This document shows positions 18,879-28,253 of a DNA stretch of 64,000 bases, in pieces. The notes below the pieces were generated by a model that worked only from the letters and a program-made list of their open reading frames with translations, was not told where the DNA came from and did not search any database. Made by a program: the position numbers and the translations under genes. The stretch's first letter is position 1, and every line of letters starts with the position of its first letter. The stretch comes from Hyphomonas sp. (GTDB lineage Bacteria; Pseudomonadota; Alphaproteobacteria; Caulobacterales; Hyphomonadaceae), in NCBI GenBank assembly GCA_016124495.1, contig WGNP01000013.1:62001-126000 (forward strand), given 5' to 3'.

Positions 18879-19813
18879 GCGGCGAACCCCAGGATGACGG
18901 CCGCCGCGCTTCGCGGCTCGGACGCGGGCTTTCGGCACTGATCGGCGAAGTCGAGGCCATGGGCGTTCGCTCGCCCAGCGCAACTGTTCCGGCCCCGGAT
19001 GTTCCGCCTGCGGAACGACCGAACGAGATTGCGCTTGACCTGATCCGCCGCAACCCGGCCCAACCGCGCCGCAGCTTTGATGATGGCGAATTGCGCGAGC
19101 TTTCGGAATCACTGAAGACTAAGGGGGTCCTTCAGGCGATTCTGGTGCGTCCCGATCCGAAAGAGGCGGGCAAGTATCAGATCATCGCCGGCGAACGCCG
19201 TTGGCGCGCTGCGCGCATGGCGGGGCTTACCCATATCCCCGCCGTGGTCAGGGATGTCGACGAACTTGCGCTCCTCGAGATCGGCATCATCGAGAACGTT
19301 CAGCGCGCCGACCTCAATCCGGTCGACGAGGCGGAGGCCTATGACGCGCTGATCAAACGCTTCGGCCGCACCCAGGACAGCCTCGCCACCAGCGTCGGCA
19401 AGAGCCGCGCCCATATCACCAACACGCTCCGCCTGCTCCAGCTTCCGGAAGGCGCACGCCGCCACATCCGCGAAGGCCGCATCAGCGCCGGCCATGCCCG
19501 CGCGGCCCTCGGCTGTGCCAACCCCGAAGCGCTCATCGAGCTCGCCATCGAAAAAGGCCTCAGCGTTCGTGAAGTCGAAGCCAAGGCCCGCGAGTCGCGT
19601 GAGGCGAGCCTCGAGACCAAGTCGATACCGCCCAAGCCGGTGATGGAAAAGGACGTCGACACCGAGGCCCTCGAAGCGGACATCAGCCGCGAGCTGGGCC
19701 TCGTCGTCGACATCCGCCATGGCCGGGAAGGGGGTGAGATCCGGATCAAGTACCGCGATCTCGAACAGCTGGACGAAGTCTGCAAGCGCCTGACGGCGAA
19801 GCGCAAGCTCTAA
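18875..19813 (+). CDS. parB: Chromosome-partitioning protein ParB
   Basis: A 312-residue CTPase and parS-binding clamp. After a short ParA-interacting N-terminus (RLGRGLSALIGE), the CTP-binding domain has IRRNPAQPRRSFDD and the GERRWRAARMAGL box; the helix-turn-helix that reads parS spans DSLATSVGKSRAHITNTLRLLQLP, and the C-terminal dimerisation domain ends in a basic stretch. It is the last gene of the mnmG-rsmG-parA-parB series and is convergent with holA one base away. Confidence 0.96.
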   Translation: MSGEPQDDGRRASRLGRGLSALIGEVEAMGVRSPSATVPAPDVPPAERPNEIALDLIRRNPAQPRRSFDDGELRELSESLKTKGVLQAILVRPDPKEAGKYQIIAGERRWRAARMAGLTHIPAVVRDVDELALLEIGIIENVQRADLNPVDEAEAYDALIKRFGRTQDSLATSVGKSRAHITNTLRLLQLPEGARRHIREGRISAGHARAALGCANPEALIELAIEKGLSVREVEAKARESREASLETKSIPPKPVMEKDVDTEALEADISRELGLVVDIRHGREGGEIRIKYRDLEQLDEVCKRLTAKRKL

Positions 19814-19814
19814 G

Positions 19815-20846
19815 CTAGCGCGCGCCTTCGGCAACCCTTGCCAGATCGTTAATCAGTAGGCGGACGATTGGCTCCGCCGTCGGCCCAGCGGTTTTGGCCT
19901 GTCGTTCGGCATCGTGGATCCGCTCCATGATCCGCATCAGGCGTCTCGGCGTCCAGGTATTCATCCGCTTCCGGAAGGCCGGCCAGTCTTTCTCCCAGAC
20001 CGGGGGGCGCAGGCTGCGGCCCGCATTGGCATCGCCCGCCGACACCTTTTCATGCGCGCTCAGCATCCGGAGCGTCTCCATCTGCAGCGACCGCAGGATA
20101 GAGATCGGACTCGTCCCTGCCTCGGTCAGCCGGTCGAGCGCCTTGTGCGCTTCCGCCGGGCGGCCCTCGAGCGCGGCGATCAGAACCCCGCTCATGTCCT
20201 GGCGCAGGGTCGCGGCCGTCAGAGCGCGGACGTCAGCCACGGACACACTCCGCCCGAGTCCCCGCGCATACAGCGCAAGCTTTTCGATCTCGGCGTTGGC
20301 TATTGCCCGGTGCCCCGGAAGATCGGCGCAGAACATCTCAAGCGCCGTATCGTCCATCACCGCGCCTTCTGCCATTAAGGCGGCACGTACCCTGTCGACG
20401 ATGTCGCCCGCTTCCTCGGTGAAAAGCTGAAGGCACGCGGTGCGCTTCGCTTTCTCCGCCGCGCCGCGCAATTTTGACTTTGCAGCAAGGCTGCCGGTCT
20501 CGATCACCAGCTTTGCCGCGTACCGCCCGGGCGCCGAGTCTCCCGCCTCGATGGCCTCGATCAGCAGCGCTGCAATCTTATCGCCGCCGGTGCGCACCCG
20601 CACCCCCCGCTTGTCGCCAAGGAGGGAGAACGCCTCCAGCGCATCAAACAGGAGGGAGGGATCTTTGCGGATTGCATCATCGTCCAGAACGGTGACCTCG
20701 AGTCCGACCTTGCCGCCCCACGCCGACAGTACTGCTTGCGCAGCGTCGGAAGCCAGACCTTCATCGTCGGAAAAGGCGAGCACCGCCCAGATGTCGTCTC
20801 CGGGGCGCCGGGCGAAAGTTTCCGCCTGCTTGCCCTTGAGCAGCAT
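19815..20846 (-). CDS. holA: DNA polymerase III delta subunit (clamp loader)
   Basis: A 343-residue HolA protein with the N-terminal sequence beginning [16 protein letters not shown], a central AAA+-like but ATPase-dead region (FFSLLGDKRGVRVR-type segment, then CADLPGHRAIANAEIEKLALYA), and a helical C-terminal domain ending in RLLINDLARVAEG. It opens the beta clamp during loading. It is the last gene of the leuS-lptE-holA block: its start touches the lptE stop (one base shared), as is common in proteobacteria. Confidence 0.9.
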   Translation of the reverse strand: MLLKGKQAETFARRPGDDIWAVLAFSDDEGLASDAAQAVLSAWGGKVGLEVTVLDDDAIRKDPSLLFDALEAFSLLGDKRGVRVRTGGDKIAALLIEAIEAGDSAPGRYAAKLVIETGSLAAKSKLRGAAEKAKRTACLQLFTEEAGDIVDRVRAALMAEGAVMDDTALEMFCADLPGHRAIANAEIEKLALYARGLGRSVSVADVRALTAATLRQDMSGVLIAALEGRPAEAHKALDRLTEAGTSPISILRSLQMETLRMLSAHEKVSAGDANAGRSLRPPVWEKDWPAFRKRMNTWTPRRLMRIMERIHDAERQAKTAGPTAEPIVRLLINDLARVAEGAR

Positions 20847-21331
20847 TACGGGGACGCGAACTTGAGGCGGATGTCGTCCGCGATCCGCTTGGCGAGCATG
20901 CGCATGGCGCGGTCGGACGCGCTGGTCTGCGCGGCGATATCACCAAACGGCGAGTCGGGCACGAGAAAGCCGGTCTCGACATTCACGCTGCCGGTTACCG
21001 AAACTGTCTCCCCCGTCATGACGTAAACGCCGGTCGCCAGAACGCTGGAGCGCGAGGCGGCCCCGTCCGGCTGGAAGGCAAGTCGCGAAAGCTGGTCATT
21101 CAGGTCGACCTTGAGGGTGACCTGCTCTGTCAGGCCCGGCACGCCGAGCGCCAGTTCCTGCAGCAGGGCCTGGCGCAGCATGTGGCCCGCCCTGCCCCGG
21201 ATGTCGTCGACCTCAATCAGCCCGGCATCGGCGTACTTTCCGTCCGCTGGCGCATAGACCGGCTGGAATCCGCAGGCGCTGAGAGAAGTGCCCGAGGCGG
21301 CGAGGAGCAGGGCGGCGAAGAGGTGTTTCAT
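20846..21331 (-). CDS. lptE: LPS-assembly lipoprotein LptE
   Basis: A 161-residue lipoprotein (lipobox LSAC, cysteine at about residue 23) with the short LptE hallmark CGFQPVYAP after the cysteine, and the [12 protein letters not shown] segment. It sits in the outer membrane as the plug of the LptD translocon that inserts lipopolysaccharide. The start at 21331 gives the signal peptide; a longer frame upstream runs inside leuS. Its ATG overlaps the leuS stop by four bases. Confidence 0.88.
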   Translation of the reverse strand: MKHLFAALLLAASGTSLSACGFQPVYAPADGKYADAGLIEVDDIRGRAGHMLRQALLQELALGVPGLTEQVTLKVDLNDQLSRLAFQPDGAASRSSVLATGVYVMTGETVSVTGSVNVETGFLVPDSPFGDIAAQTSASDRAMRMLAKRIADDIRLKFASP

Positions 21332-23925
21332 GCAACCACGATATTCACGATGCGTCCCGGCACGACAATGGTTTTCTTCACGTCCTTGCCGGTGATAAAC
21401 CCTGCAACCTCCGGCAAAGCGCGCGCCGCCGCCTCCACTGCCTCGTTTCCGAGGTCCCTCGCCACGGTGATTTCGCCGCGCCGTTTGCCGTTTACCTGAA
21501 CAGCGAGAGTGACAGTATCTTCGGCAACAAGGGCGGCGTCGGCCTCCGGCCAGGCGGCGGCAGACACAAGGCCCTGCCCGCCGATCCGCTCCCACGCGCT
21601 CTCGGCAAGGTGCGGCATGAAAGGGGTCAGGCAGCGCGCCAGCATGGAGACGGCCTCGGCGCGGGCACCCAGCAGGCCGCCGGAGCTTTCTGCCTTCTTC
21701 AGCGCGTTCACCCATTCATAGATGGTCGCGATCGCGGAATTGAACCGGAACTCGGCGATGGCCTTGTCGACAGCTTTCGCGGCCCGGTGGCTCACCCGCC
21801 GAAGGTCCAGCGATGCGGCGTCCTCACCCGGGTCAGGGTAGGGGGCCACAGGCAGGTTGTCGGCCAGACTCCAGATGCGCTGCGCAAACCGGCCAGCGCC
21901 TTCGACGCCGGACTGCGTCCATTCGACATCCCTCTCGGGCGGCGAGTCCGACAACATGAACCAGCGCGCGACATCGGCGCCGTAGGTCGCAACGATCCCG
22001 TCCGGATCGACGGTATTCTTCTTCGACTTTGACATTTTCTCAATGGCGCCAGCTTCGACGTGCTCACCGGTCGCCCTCTCGACCCAGCGATTGTCCTGCT
22101 TCTCGACCGCTCCGGGCTCAAGCCAGCGGCCGTCGGCTGCGCGGTACGTCTCGTGCGTCACCATGCCTTGCGTGAAGAGGCCCGCGAACGGCTCTCCGAC
22201 CGGCAGGTCCAGTTCGCCGACGTCCCGCATCGCGCGCGCGAAGGCACGGGAATAGAGAAGGTGCAGCACGGCATGTTCCACGCCGCCGATATACTGATCC
22301 ACAGGCAGCCAGTATGCGCGCTCCGCCGGATCGCTGATCGAGGCAAAGCGGGCATAGTACCAGGAGCTGTCCACGAACGTGTCCAGCGTGTCGGTCTCGC
22401 GCCGCGCCGGTTTTCCGCAGGTCGGGCAGTTTACATGTTTCCAGGTCGGGTGATGGTCCAGCGGATTGCCCGGCTTGTCGAAGGTCACATCCTCCGGCAG
22501 ACGCACCGGCAGCATCTTCGCGGGCACCGGCACGACGCCGCAGACCTCGCAATAGATCACCGGGATCGGGCAGCCCCAATAGCGCTGGCGCGAGAAGCCC
22601 CAGTCGCGCAGGCGGTAATTGACCGTACCCTGGCCATGTTCGGAGGCTTCGAGTTTTGAGATCGCCAGACGCTTGGCCTCGTCCACGGCAAGCCCGTCAA
22701 GAAAGCCGGAATTGAAGATGCGTCCCGGGCCGGTATAGGCCTTTTCGTCGACGCGGAAGTCTTCTGCTGCCGTCTCGGGCGGCAGGACAACCGGCGTGAC
22801 CGGCAGGGCGAACTTTCGCGCAAAATCGAGGTCGCGCTGGTCGTGTGCCGGGCAGCCGAAGATCGCGCCGCTGCCATAGTTCGACAGCACGAAGTTGGCG
22901 GACCAGACCGGCAAGGTGCAGGACGGATCGAAGGGATGACGCACGCGCACGCCGAGGTCGACGCCCAGCTTGGGCGCCTTCTCGATGGCCTCTTCAGACG
23001 TGCCGATGCGCGAGGCTTCTGTGATGAAAGCTGCGACAGCGGTATTCTGCGCCGCAATCGTGCGGGTCAGCGGATGGTCGGGCGCCAGAGCGATGAAGCT
23101 GGCGCCGAACAATGTGTCGGGACGCGTCGTGTAGACTTCGATTGGATCTGTCGCATGGTTCGGGCCGCTCTCCGCTCCGGCTGCCACCAGAAACTCCGGC
23201 GCTCCGGCAATGTCCCACCAGACCAGCGCGCCTTCCGACCTGCCGATCCAGTTCGCCTGCATCGTGCGGACCTTATCGGGCCAGCGGTCCAGCTTCTGGA
23301 CTTCCGTGAGCAGATCATCCGCATACGCCGTGATCCTGAAGAACCATTGTGTCAGGTCGCGCTGTTCGACCAGCGCGCCTGACCGCCAGCCGCGCCCGTC
23401 AATCACCTGCTCGTTGGCGAGTACGGTATTGTCGACCGGGTCCCAGTTCACTTTCGAGGCCTTGCGATAGACAAGGCCCTTCTCGAGGAATTTCAGGAAC
23501 AGCGCCTGCTGTGCGCCGTAGTATTCCGGATCACAGGTCGCGAACTCGCGGCTCCAGTCCAGAGACAGGCCCAGCTTCTTGAATTGCGCCTTCATCGCGT
23601 CGATGTTGGCATAGGTCCATTTGCCGGGATCGATTCCGCGTTCCATCGCGGCGTTCTCAGCTGGCAGGCCGAAGGCGTCCCAGCCCATCGGGTGGAGGAC
23701 ATTGTAGCCCTTGGCGCGCCGGTGGCGGGCAACGACGTCGCCCATAGCATAGTTGCGCACATGCCCCATGTGCAGCCGGCCGGAAGGGTAGGGGAACATC
23801 TCGAGGACGTAAGCCTTCGGCGCCCCCGGCGCTTCGGCGGGAGACCGGGTGCGAAACAGGTCCGCTGCGGCCCAGGCGTCACGCCACCTGGGCTCCGCAG
23901 CCTGCGGATCATATCGGGTTGCCAT
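21328..23925 (-). CDS. leuS: Leucyl-tRNA synthetase
   Basis: An 865-residue class I synthetase charging tRNA-Leu. The HMGH motif is at residues 52-55 after FPYPSGRL, the CP1 editing domain contains [12 protein letters not shown] and [13 protein letters not shown], and KMSKSKKN lies near residue 629. The C-terminal domain is complete. The gene precedes lptE and holA on the minus strand in the order common to many proteobacteria. Confidence 0.97.
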   Translation of the reverse strand: MATRYDPQAAEPRWRDAWAAADLFRTRSPAEAPGAPKAYVLEMFPYPSGRLHMGHVRNYAMGDVVARHRRAKGYNVLHPMGWDAFGLPAENAAMERGIDPGKWTYANIDAMKAQFKKLGLSLDWSREFATCDPEYYGAQQALFLKFLEKGLVYRKASKVNWDPVDNTVLANEQVIDGRGWRSGALVEQRDLTQWFFRITAYADDLLTEVQKLDRWPDKVRTMQANWIGRSEGALVWWDIAGAPEFLVAAGAESGPNHATDPIEVYTTRPDTLFGASFIALAPDHPLTRTIAAQNTAVAAFITEASRIGTSEEAIEKAPKLGVDLGVRVRHPFDPSCTLPVWSANFVLSNYGSGAIFGCPAHDQRDLDFARKFALPVTPVVLPPETAAEDFRVDEKAYTGPGRIFNSGFLDGLAVDEAKRLAISKLEASEHGQGTVNYRLRDWGFSRQRYWGCPIPVIYCEVCGVVPVPAKMLPVRLPEDVTFDKPGNPLDHHPTWKHVNCPTCGKPARRETDTLDTFVDSSWYYARFASISDPAERAYWLPVDQYIGGVEHAVLHLLYSRAFARAMRDVGELDLPVGEPFAGLFTQGMVTHETYRAADGRWLEPGAVEKQDNRWVERATGEHVEAGAIEKMSKSKKNTVDPDGIVATYGADVARWFMLSDSPPERDVEWTQSGVEGAGRFAQRIWSLADNLPVAPYPDPGEDAASLDLRRVSHRAAKAVDKAIAEFRFNSAIATIYEWVNALKKAESSGGLLGARAEAVSMLARCLTPFMPHLAESAWERIGGQGLVSAAAWPEADAALVAEDTVTLAVQVNGKRRGEITVARDLGNEAVEAAARALPEVAGFITGKDVKKTIVVPGRIVNIVVA

Positions 23926-23972
23926 CCGGCGCTCCCATCAAGGCATCAGAAGTAGGGTCTGAGTCAGGCGCT

Positions 23973-24398
23973 TTAGCCGATCTCGGATGCCTTAAGAAGG
24001 CGGGCCCGCTCAAGAATCTTGTTCTCGAGCTGCTGGCCGGTTTCAGAATCCACCGCCGCGTCAGTCCAGGTTCCCTCGGTATTGACCTGGCGATAGACGC
24101 TGACCTTGACGCCGTCAGCGCGTAGCCGAGAGTCCAGGATATAGACCGTTGCCTTGATCCGTTCGGCGGGCGCACCCTCGAACGACTTCCAGTCATAGAT
24201 GACGAGACCGCCAAGCGCGTCGGCGCTGACAAGCGGCAGAGGCGCCATCGTGTCGAGCGTGGCGCGCCACAGGTAGGGGTTCGCGGCGCCCACCGATTCC
24301 GCTGCGGCGTCTGCAGCCGAGTTGGATTTGCCGCCCGACAGGCATCCGCTCAGGGCGATCATCGCTGCAAACGCGGCGGCAGTCATCGGCTTCATCAT
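23973..24398 (-). CDS. DUF3576-domain lipoprotein
   Basis: A 141-residue lipoprotein (lipobox LSGC near residue 18) with a short serine/alanine linker and the DUF3576 core: NPYLWRATLDTMAPLPLVSADALGGLVIYDW, followed by ERIKATVYILDSRLRADGVKVSVYRQ. The family is confined mainly to alphaproteobacteria and usually lies upstream of leuS, as here (47 bases). I chose the tandem ATG at 24398, which starts the signal and has AGGAA upstream. Function unknown; the location suggests an envelope role alongside LptE. Confidence 0.85.
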   Translation of the reverse strand: MMKPMTAAAFAAMIALSGCLSGGKSNSAADAAAESVGAANPYLWRATLDTMAPLPLVSADALGGLVIYDWKSFEGAPAERIKATVYILDSRLRADGVKVSVYRQVNTEGTWTDAAVDSETGQQLENKILERARLLKASEIG

Positions 24399-24516
24399 CG
24401 TTGTGTTCCTGCGTGCAATACCTTGTTCACTGTGCGTGTATAACAACGCAGGTATGGCCTCGCCAGTGTTGTTCTGCGCATGGCCCGAACCGGACACATC
24501 GCGAGGGAGCATCTCG

Positions 24517-25701
24517 ATGCGGCAACATCTGACAGGTCTGGCCGTCGCGTTGGTGGCGGTTGCGGCTCCTGCTGCGGCGCAGGACGTCTGGGATGAAACC
24601 GGCGGCATGGAAACCGAGGCGACCTATGAGGCGGCGGTTGTCGCGGCCTCGGACGCTGACGAGCCCGTTCTTTATACATTGCGCGGCGCCTTCGCGGCGA
24701 ACCTCGTGCTCGACAATGGCGCCGAAGTGGGCTTTCGCGCCTCCGGCGGCTTCGACAAGGACAATCCCTCCCGTGCCGGATTCAGCGGCGTATTTGGCCC
24801 CGCCCAGCCCGCGCCGACCCCTGCCGGCGCGTTCAGCGGCCTCGCCCGGGGGCCTACTGCCGGCGATGCCGGCCCTCGCGGGCGCCTCGAGACGGGATAC
24901 TTCTATATAGACGGCGGATACGGCGAGCTGCGCGCCGGTCTCGATGAAGGCGTCGCGACGCGCTTCTTCGAGGGCGCCCCGACCCTGTTTCGCCATGCGG
25001 CGCTGCTCAATCCGTCGCTCGACCCCACCGGCCGGACGATCGCGCGCACCGACCATGACCTTACCGGCCCGTCCCTCAAGGTGAGTTATGCGACCCCCCG
25101 CATCCTGGGCGCGCGGGCAGGGGTGTCCCTGACGCCGGAGGCCAATGCCGCCGGCCTCGACCGCGATCCCGTCCGCGATCTCGGCGGGGCGCCTCAGGCG
25201 GACATCGAAAACGCTGTCGAAGTCGGTCTCAACGTCTCTCGTCGCCTGCCGCGCAGCGGCGTGCGCCTGCGCGCCGCGGCGGCCTGGAGCCAGGCTGATG
25301 CAGCACAGACGCCGCTTCCCGGCGTCTACGATACGGTCGAGACCTGGTCCGCCGGCGGGTCTGTGGAGCTCTCCTCACTGGCCTTCGGGGCGAGTTACCT
25401 TGACAGCGATAACGGCTATGCTGCCAGCAACGGCGATTACACCGCCGTTTCGGCGGGTCTGCGCCTGACGCTCGGTAAGATCGACGCCGGACTCGAGCTG
25501 GCCACCGCGGAGGATGAAGGTATCGGCGCCGAATCAGACTCGCTCGGCCTGTCCGCGGGCCGCAATTTTGGCGAGCGGTTGCGGATCGTGGGCGGGTGGC
25601 AGAGCCGCGATACTCGCTACACGGGAAACCGCCCCCCCCTGGCGCCCCAAATACGGGAGGAGGCCGATAGCATTGTGATCGAAATCACACTGTCGGGCTA
25701 A
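24517..25701 (+). CDS. Porin-like outer-membrane protein
   Basis: A 394-residue secreted protein with a signal peptide (residues 1-22, ending APAAAQ). The mature part is rich in glycine and alternating strands with repeated GA-type turns: GAEVGFRASGGFDKDNP, GYGELRAGLDEGVATRFFEGAP, GASYLDSDNGYAASNGDYTAVSAGLRL, ending IVIEITLSG. This is the pattern of trimeric general porins of alphaproteobacteria. The ATG at 24517 has GAGGGAG about 8 bases upstream. It diverges from the DUF3576 gene over 118 bases. Confidence 0.75.
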   Translation: MRQHLTGLAVALVAVAAPAAAQDVWDETGGMETEATYEAAVVAASDADEPVLYTLRGAFAANLVLDNGAEVGFRASGGFDKDNPSRAGFSGVFGPAQPAPTPAGAFSGLARGPTAGDAGPRGRLETGYFYIDGGYGELRAGLDEGVATRFFEGAPTLFRHAALLNPSLDPTGRTIARTDHDLTGPSLKVSYATPRILGARAGVSLTPEANAAGLDRDPVRDLGGAPQADIENAVEVGLNVSRRLPRSGVRLRAAAAWSQADAAQTPLPGVYDTVETWSAGGSVELSSLAFGASYLDSDNGYAASNGDYTAVSAGLRLTLGKIDAGLELATAEDEGIGAESDSLGLSAGRNFGERLRIVGGWQSRDTRYTGNRPPLAPQIREEADSIVIEITLSG

Positions 25702-25721
25702 AACCCCAGAGTATCAGAATG

Positions 25722-25736
25722 TTAATCTTTCATTAG
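25722..25736. promoter_or_regulatory. Near-perfect CtrA-type box upstream of the NtrZ-like gene
   Basis: TTAATCTTTCATTAG has one half-site perfect and the second TTAG instead of TTAA, with the 7-base spacer. It lies 41 bases upstream of the chosen ntrZ-like start and just after the porin stop, in the only non-coding space available for the ntrZ-like promoter. Confidence 0.45.
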
Positions 25737-25776
25737 CAACCTGCGCACAGTATTTAATCAGCTCAGGATGTCTGAC

Positions 25777-26238
25777 ATGCGCGCTTGTTTTGCCCTTTCC
25801 TTTGCCTTCGCTGCGGCGGCCTTCTCGGCCCCTGCGATGGCGCAGGTGCGCGCGGGCGATGACGCCATCCGGATCGAAGCGCCCACCGCCTCGGAAACCC
25901 CGTCGGCCCGGGCCGAGTGGTATCGTCAGTTCTCCGAAGCCAAACCGGCTGAAAACCGCCCGCAATGGCAGGCAGAGCCGTCGCAGGATTTCTCCATGCG
26001 CCTCGGCGGCAATTCGCGCTGGGAACTGAGCGTTGACAAGTTCACCCGCCTCGGCACCTCGCCGCTTCCGCGTGAGGAAGTTCAGGCTGGCGCCTCGTTC
26101 AAGATCACGCCTCGCTTTTCGGTCGGCGGCGAAGTCAGCATCCGCGCTGATGAACTGAACGGATTGAATGATTCTGCCCGTTGGGAAAATCAGGACGTTG
26201 AGGCTGGCATCCGGCTGAAATCGGCCTTCAAGTTCTGA
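25777..26238 (+). CDS. ntrZ: NtrZ-family periplasmic protein
   Basis: A 153-residue secreted protein with a signal peptide (residues 1-23, APAMAQ) and a C-terminal part resembling the NtrZ family of Caulobacterales: SRWELSVDKF, then EVQAGASFKITPRFSVGGEVSI, and a final EAGIRLKSAFKF. In Caulobacter NtrZ restrains the sensor kinase NtrY in the periplasm. I prefer the ATG at 25777, with AGGA 7 bases upstream; an ATG at 25768 is also in frame. No ntrY or ntrX lies in this window. The stop overlaps the convergent thiamine-phosphate-synthase-like gene by 11 bases. The family name is from memory of motifs. Confidence 0.65.
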   Translation: MRACFALSFAFAAAAFSAPAMAQVRAGDDAIRIEAPTASETPSARAEWYRQFSEAKPAENRPQWQAEPSQDFSMRLGGNSRWELSVDKFTRLGTSPLPREEVQAGASFKITPRFSVGGEVSIRADELNGLNDSARWENQDVEAGIRLKSAFKF

Positions 26239-26860
26239 TTTTCGGCCCGAAAGCCGCCATTCCGGCCACCGCCGCAAAACCTGCTGCTCCGGCTACGCTG
26301 CCCGCGTTTTCCGGCGTCACGCCGCCCAGCGCGTAAACCGGCAGCCGTGTTTCCCGCCCCAGCCTCCAAAATCGCAGGGGGCCGAGTGCTGGCCCCGCGC
26401 TGGCGCTGCGAGAGGCAAACACGGTCGACAGCAGCACTCCGTCCACCGGAAGACGTGCCGCGACCCGCAATTCCCGGCTGGAATGCGCGCTGACCGTCTG
26501 CAGGGCGAACCGTGTCTGCCACTGGCGGGCGCCCTGTCTCAGCCGGAAAGGCCAGTGTACCCCGTCCGCACCCACCTTCGCGGCCAGCCCGGGATCTGCC
26601 GCAACCAGAAAAGCGAGCCTGCGGCGCCCGCATATTCCGGCCAGCGCCTTCGCCACGCCCTCCCGGTCCGCCGCGCCAAAATGGCGGTAAATGATGCCAG
26701 ATCCTGCCGGAAGCCCGCGCGCAATCGCCGCCGGATCCGGCGTCCGCGCTGGATCGGTGACGAACCAGGCTGGTGGCAGGGCAGGGGGAAGGTGCGCTGC
26801 GCTGAGGCGCGCAGCGGCGATCAGCTTGCGCTGCGCCCGGCTTTGGGGTTCTAGGCTCAT
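26228..26860 (-). CDS. Thiamine phosphate synthase/TenI-like protein
   Basis: About 210 residues with a compact TIM-barrel pattern: PPAWFVTDPARTPDP at the start of the barrel, GIIYRHFGAADREG, FLVAADPGLAAKVGADGVHWP, a VSAHSSREL segment, and LPVYALGGVTPENAGSVAGAAGFAAVAGM at the end. The order matches ThiE/TenI, which join or rearrange thiamine precursors, but the usual ThiE phosphate and pyrimidine motifs are weakened, so the TenI branch or a diverged relative is possible. The start is uncertain (26860, 26866 or further up): it faces yggS with only four bases between ATGs. Confidence 0.7.
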   Translation of the reverse strand: MSLEPQSRAQRKLIAAARLSAAHLPPALPPAWFVTDPARTPDPAAIARGLPAGSGIIYRHFGAADREGVAKALAGICGRRRLAFLVAADPGLAAKVGADGVHWPFRLRQGARQWQTRFALQTVSAHSSRELRVAARLPVDGVLLSTVFASRSASAGPALGPLRFWRLGRETRLPVYALGGVTPENAGSVAGAAGFAAVAGMAAFGPKIRT

Positions 26861-26864
26861 TACC

Positions 26865-27524
26865 ATGACCGATACGCCGGAAGCCGGAATTTCCAAACGC
26901 CGGGATACGATCCTCGCGCAGCTCGCCGCCGCGGCTAGTCCGCCGCCGGTGCTGGTCGCAGTCTCCAAGACGCAGCCGGACGCGGCGCTCGAAGACATGC
27001 TTGCCACCGGTCAGCGGGTGTTCGGCGAAAACCGCGTCCAGGAGGCAAAAACCCACTGGGAAGACCGGCGCGCGCGCTTCCCGGATCTCGAATTGCACCT
27101 GATTGGCCCATTGCAATCCAACAAGGCCGAAGACGCCGTCCGCCTCTGCGATGTGATCCAGACGCTCGATCGGCCAAAGCTGGCCGATGCGCTGGCGGCC
27201 GCCATGGGGAAGACCGGCCGCCGTCCGCGCCTTATGGTCCAGGTGAACACGGGCGAGGAGCCGCAGAAAGCCGGAATTGCGCCTGCCGATTTGCCCGCCC
27301 TCCTCGAGTACGCCCGCAAACAGGGCCTCGAGATCGAAGGACTGATGTGCATCCCGCCGGTGGGCGAACCGGCCGGGCCACATTTTGCGCTGCTCGCCAA
27401 ACTCGCCCGCGCGCATGGTTTGGCTTCGCTTTCGATGGGCATGAGCGGAGACTACGAACTCGCCGCCCGCTTTGGCGCAACGCATGTACGAGTGGGGACG
27501 GCGCTGTTTGGGGAGAGACAGTAG
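26865..27524 (+). CDS. YggS-family PLP homeostasis protein
   Basis: A 219-residue protein of the alanine-racemase-like barrel fold. The PLP lysine is in VLVAVSKTQPDAAL (about residue 36), followed by FGENRVQEA, LHLIGPLQSNK, MVQVNTGEEPQKAG, and the phosphate-binding LSMGMSGDYELA with the final GATHVRVGTALFG. Members buffer pyridoxal phosphate in the cytoplasm rather than catalyse a reaction. Its ATG is four bases from that of the divergent gene, so its promoter must lie within that gene. Confidence 0.93.
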   Translation: MTDTPEAGISKRRDTILAQLAAAASPPPVLVAVSKTQPDAALEDMLATGQRVFGENRVQEAKTHWEDRRARFPDLELHLIGPLQSNKAEDAVRLCDVIQTLDRPKLADALAAAMGKTGRRPRLMVQVNTGEEPQKAGIAPADLPALLEYARKQGLEIEGLMCIPPVGEPAGPHFALLAKLARAHGLASLSMGMSGDYELAARFGATHVRVGTALFGERQ

Positions 27525-27625
27525 CCGGCAACAAAAGACAGCTCATCCTGAGTATCCGTTTTGGTCAAGGTGATGCAGTTGCTCATTCTCGGTCGTCTCC
27601 GATGAGCTCAGCGGTTTGACGAGGC

Positions 27626-28135
27626 TCAGGCGCGGATCTCGATCAACGACCCGCCGCCGAGTAACTTCAGCACAGCCCGCAAGTCTGCCTGAGCCAGCGC
27701 GATGCAGCCCTCGGTCGGGGCATACCCGTCCCGCGCCACGTGCAGGAAGATCGCACTGCCCATCCCCGCCACTACGGGTTCGTCATTATAGCCGAGCTCC
27801 ACAATCAGGTCGTAGAGCCCATCCTCCCGCCAGAGGCGTTCATGGCTGCCCAGGCAGGGCAGCGGCGCGAGGCGGTTGTACGTGGGCTCGGCCACATCAT
27901 CGCTCCAGCCGTCTTCCCGCCGGATCGCAATCGCCGGAAGTCCCGTTTCCGGCGGCGGCCCCTTGTCCGGCCGATAAAACACCCGCCGCGCCGGCCAGCG
28001 GCCGATGGGGGAGGCCCCGTCGCCTTCGCGCTTGGCCGCCGCCGGTTTCACCCCGCCCTTTCCGAGCGCGCAGCGGAGCCCAAGGCCTTCGCCTTCAAAA
28101 CGCCCGTCTGCGAAGGCAGTGAAATGGCTTGCCAG
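27626..28135 (-). CDS. L,D-transpeptidase (YkuD) family protein with probable CTG start
   Basis: The catalytic part has HVARDGYAPTEGCIAL, the YkuD histidine and nucleophilic cysteine, and earlier KREGDGASPIGRW. Family members begin about 25 residues before that block, but the frame has no ATG, GTG or TTG there. A CTG at 28135-28133 preceded by GGGAG with a 6-base gap gives FTAFADGRFEGEG...LRCALGKGG, the expected N-terminus (169 residues). The only alternative, GTG at 28051, would remove it. No signal peptide is seen, so export to the cell wall is not explained. Such enzymes make 3-3 peptidoglycan or lipoprotein crosslinks. Confidence 0.75.
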   Translation of the reverse strand: MASHFTAFADGRFEGEGLGLRCALGKGGVKPAAAKREGDGASPIGRWPARRVFYRPDKGPPPETGLPAIAIRREDGWSDDVAEPTYNRLAPLPCLGSHERLWREDGLYDLIVELGYNDEPVVAGMGSAIFLHVARDGYAPTEGCIALAQADLRAVLKLLGGGSLIEIRA

Positions 28136-28253
28136 TCTCGGCTCCCGGGATTGTTATTGGCGTAAGGTGACGCGCCGAATTATGCAGCCCCCCATGCCCC
28201 GCGCCAAGAGGCGCCCGGACTTAAGCCCATGCAGGCGTTGAAGGATTTTCGTG

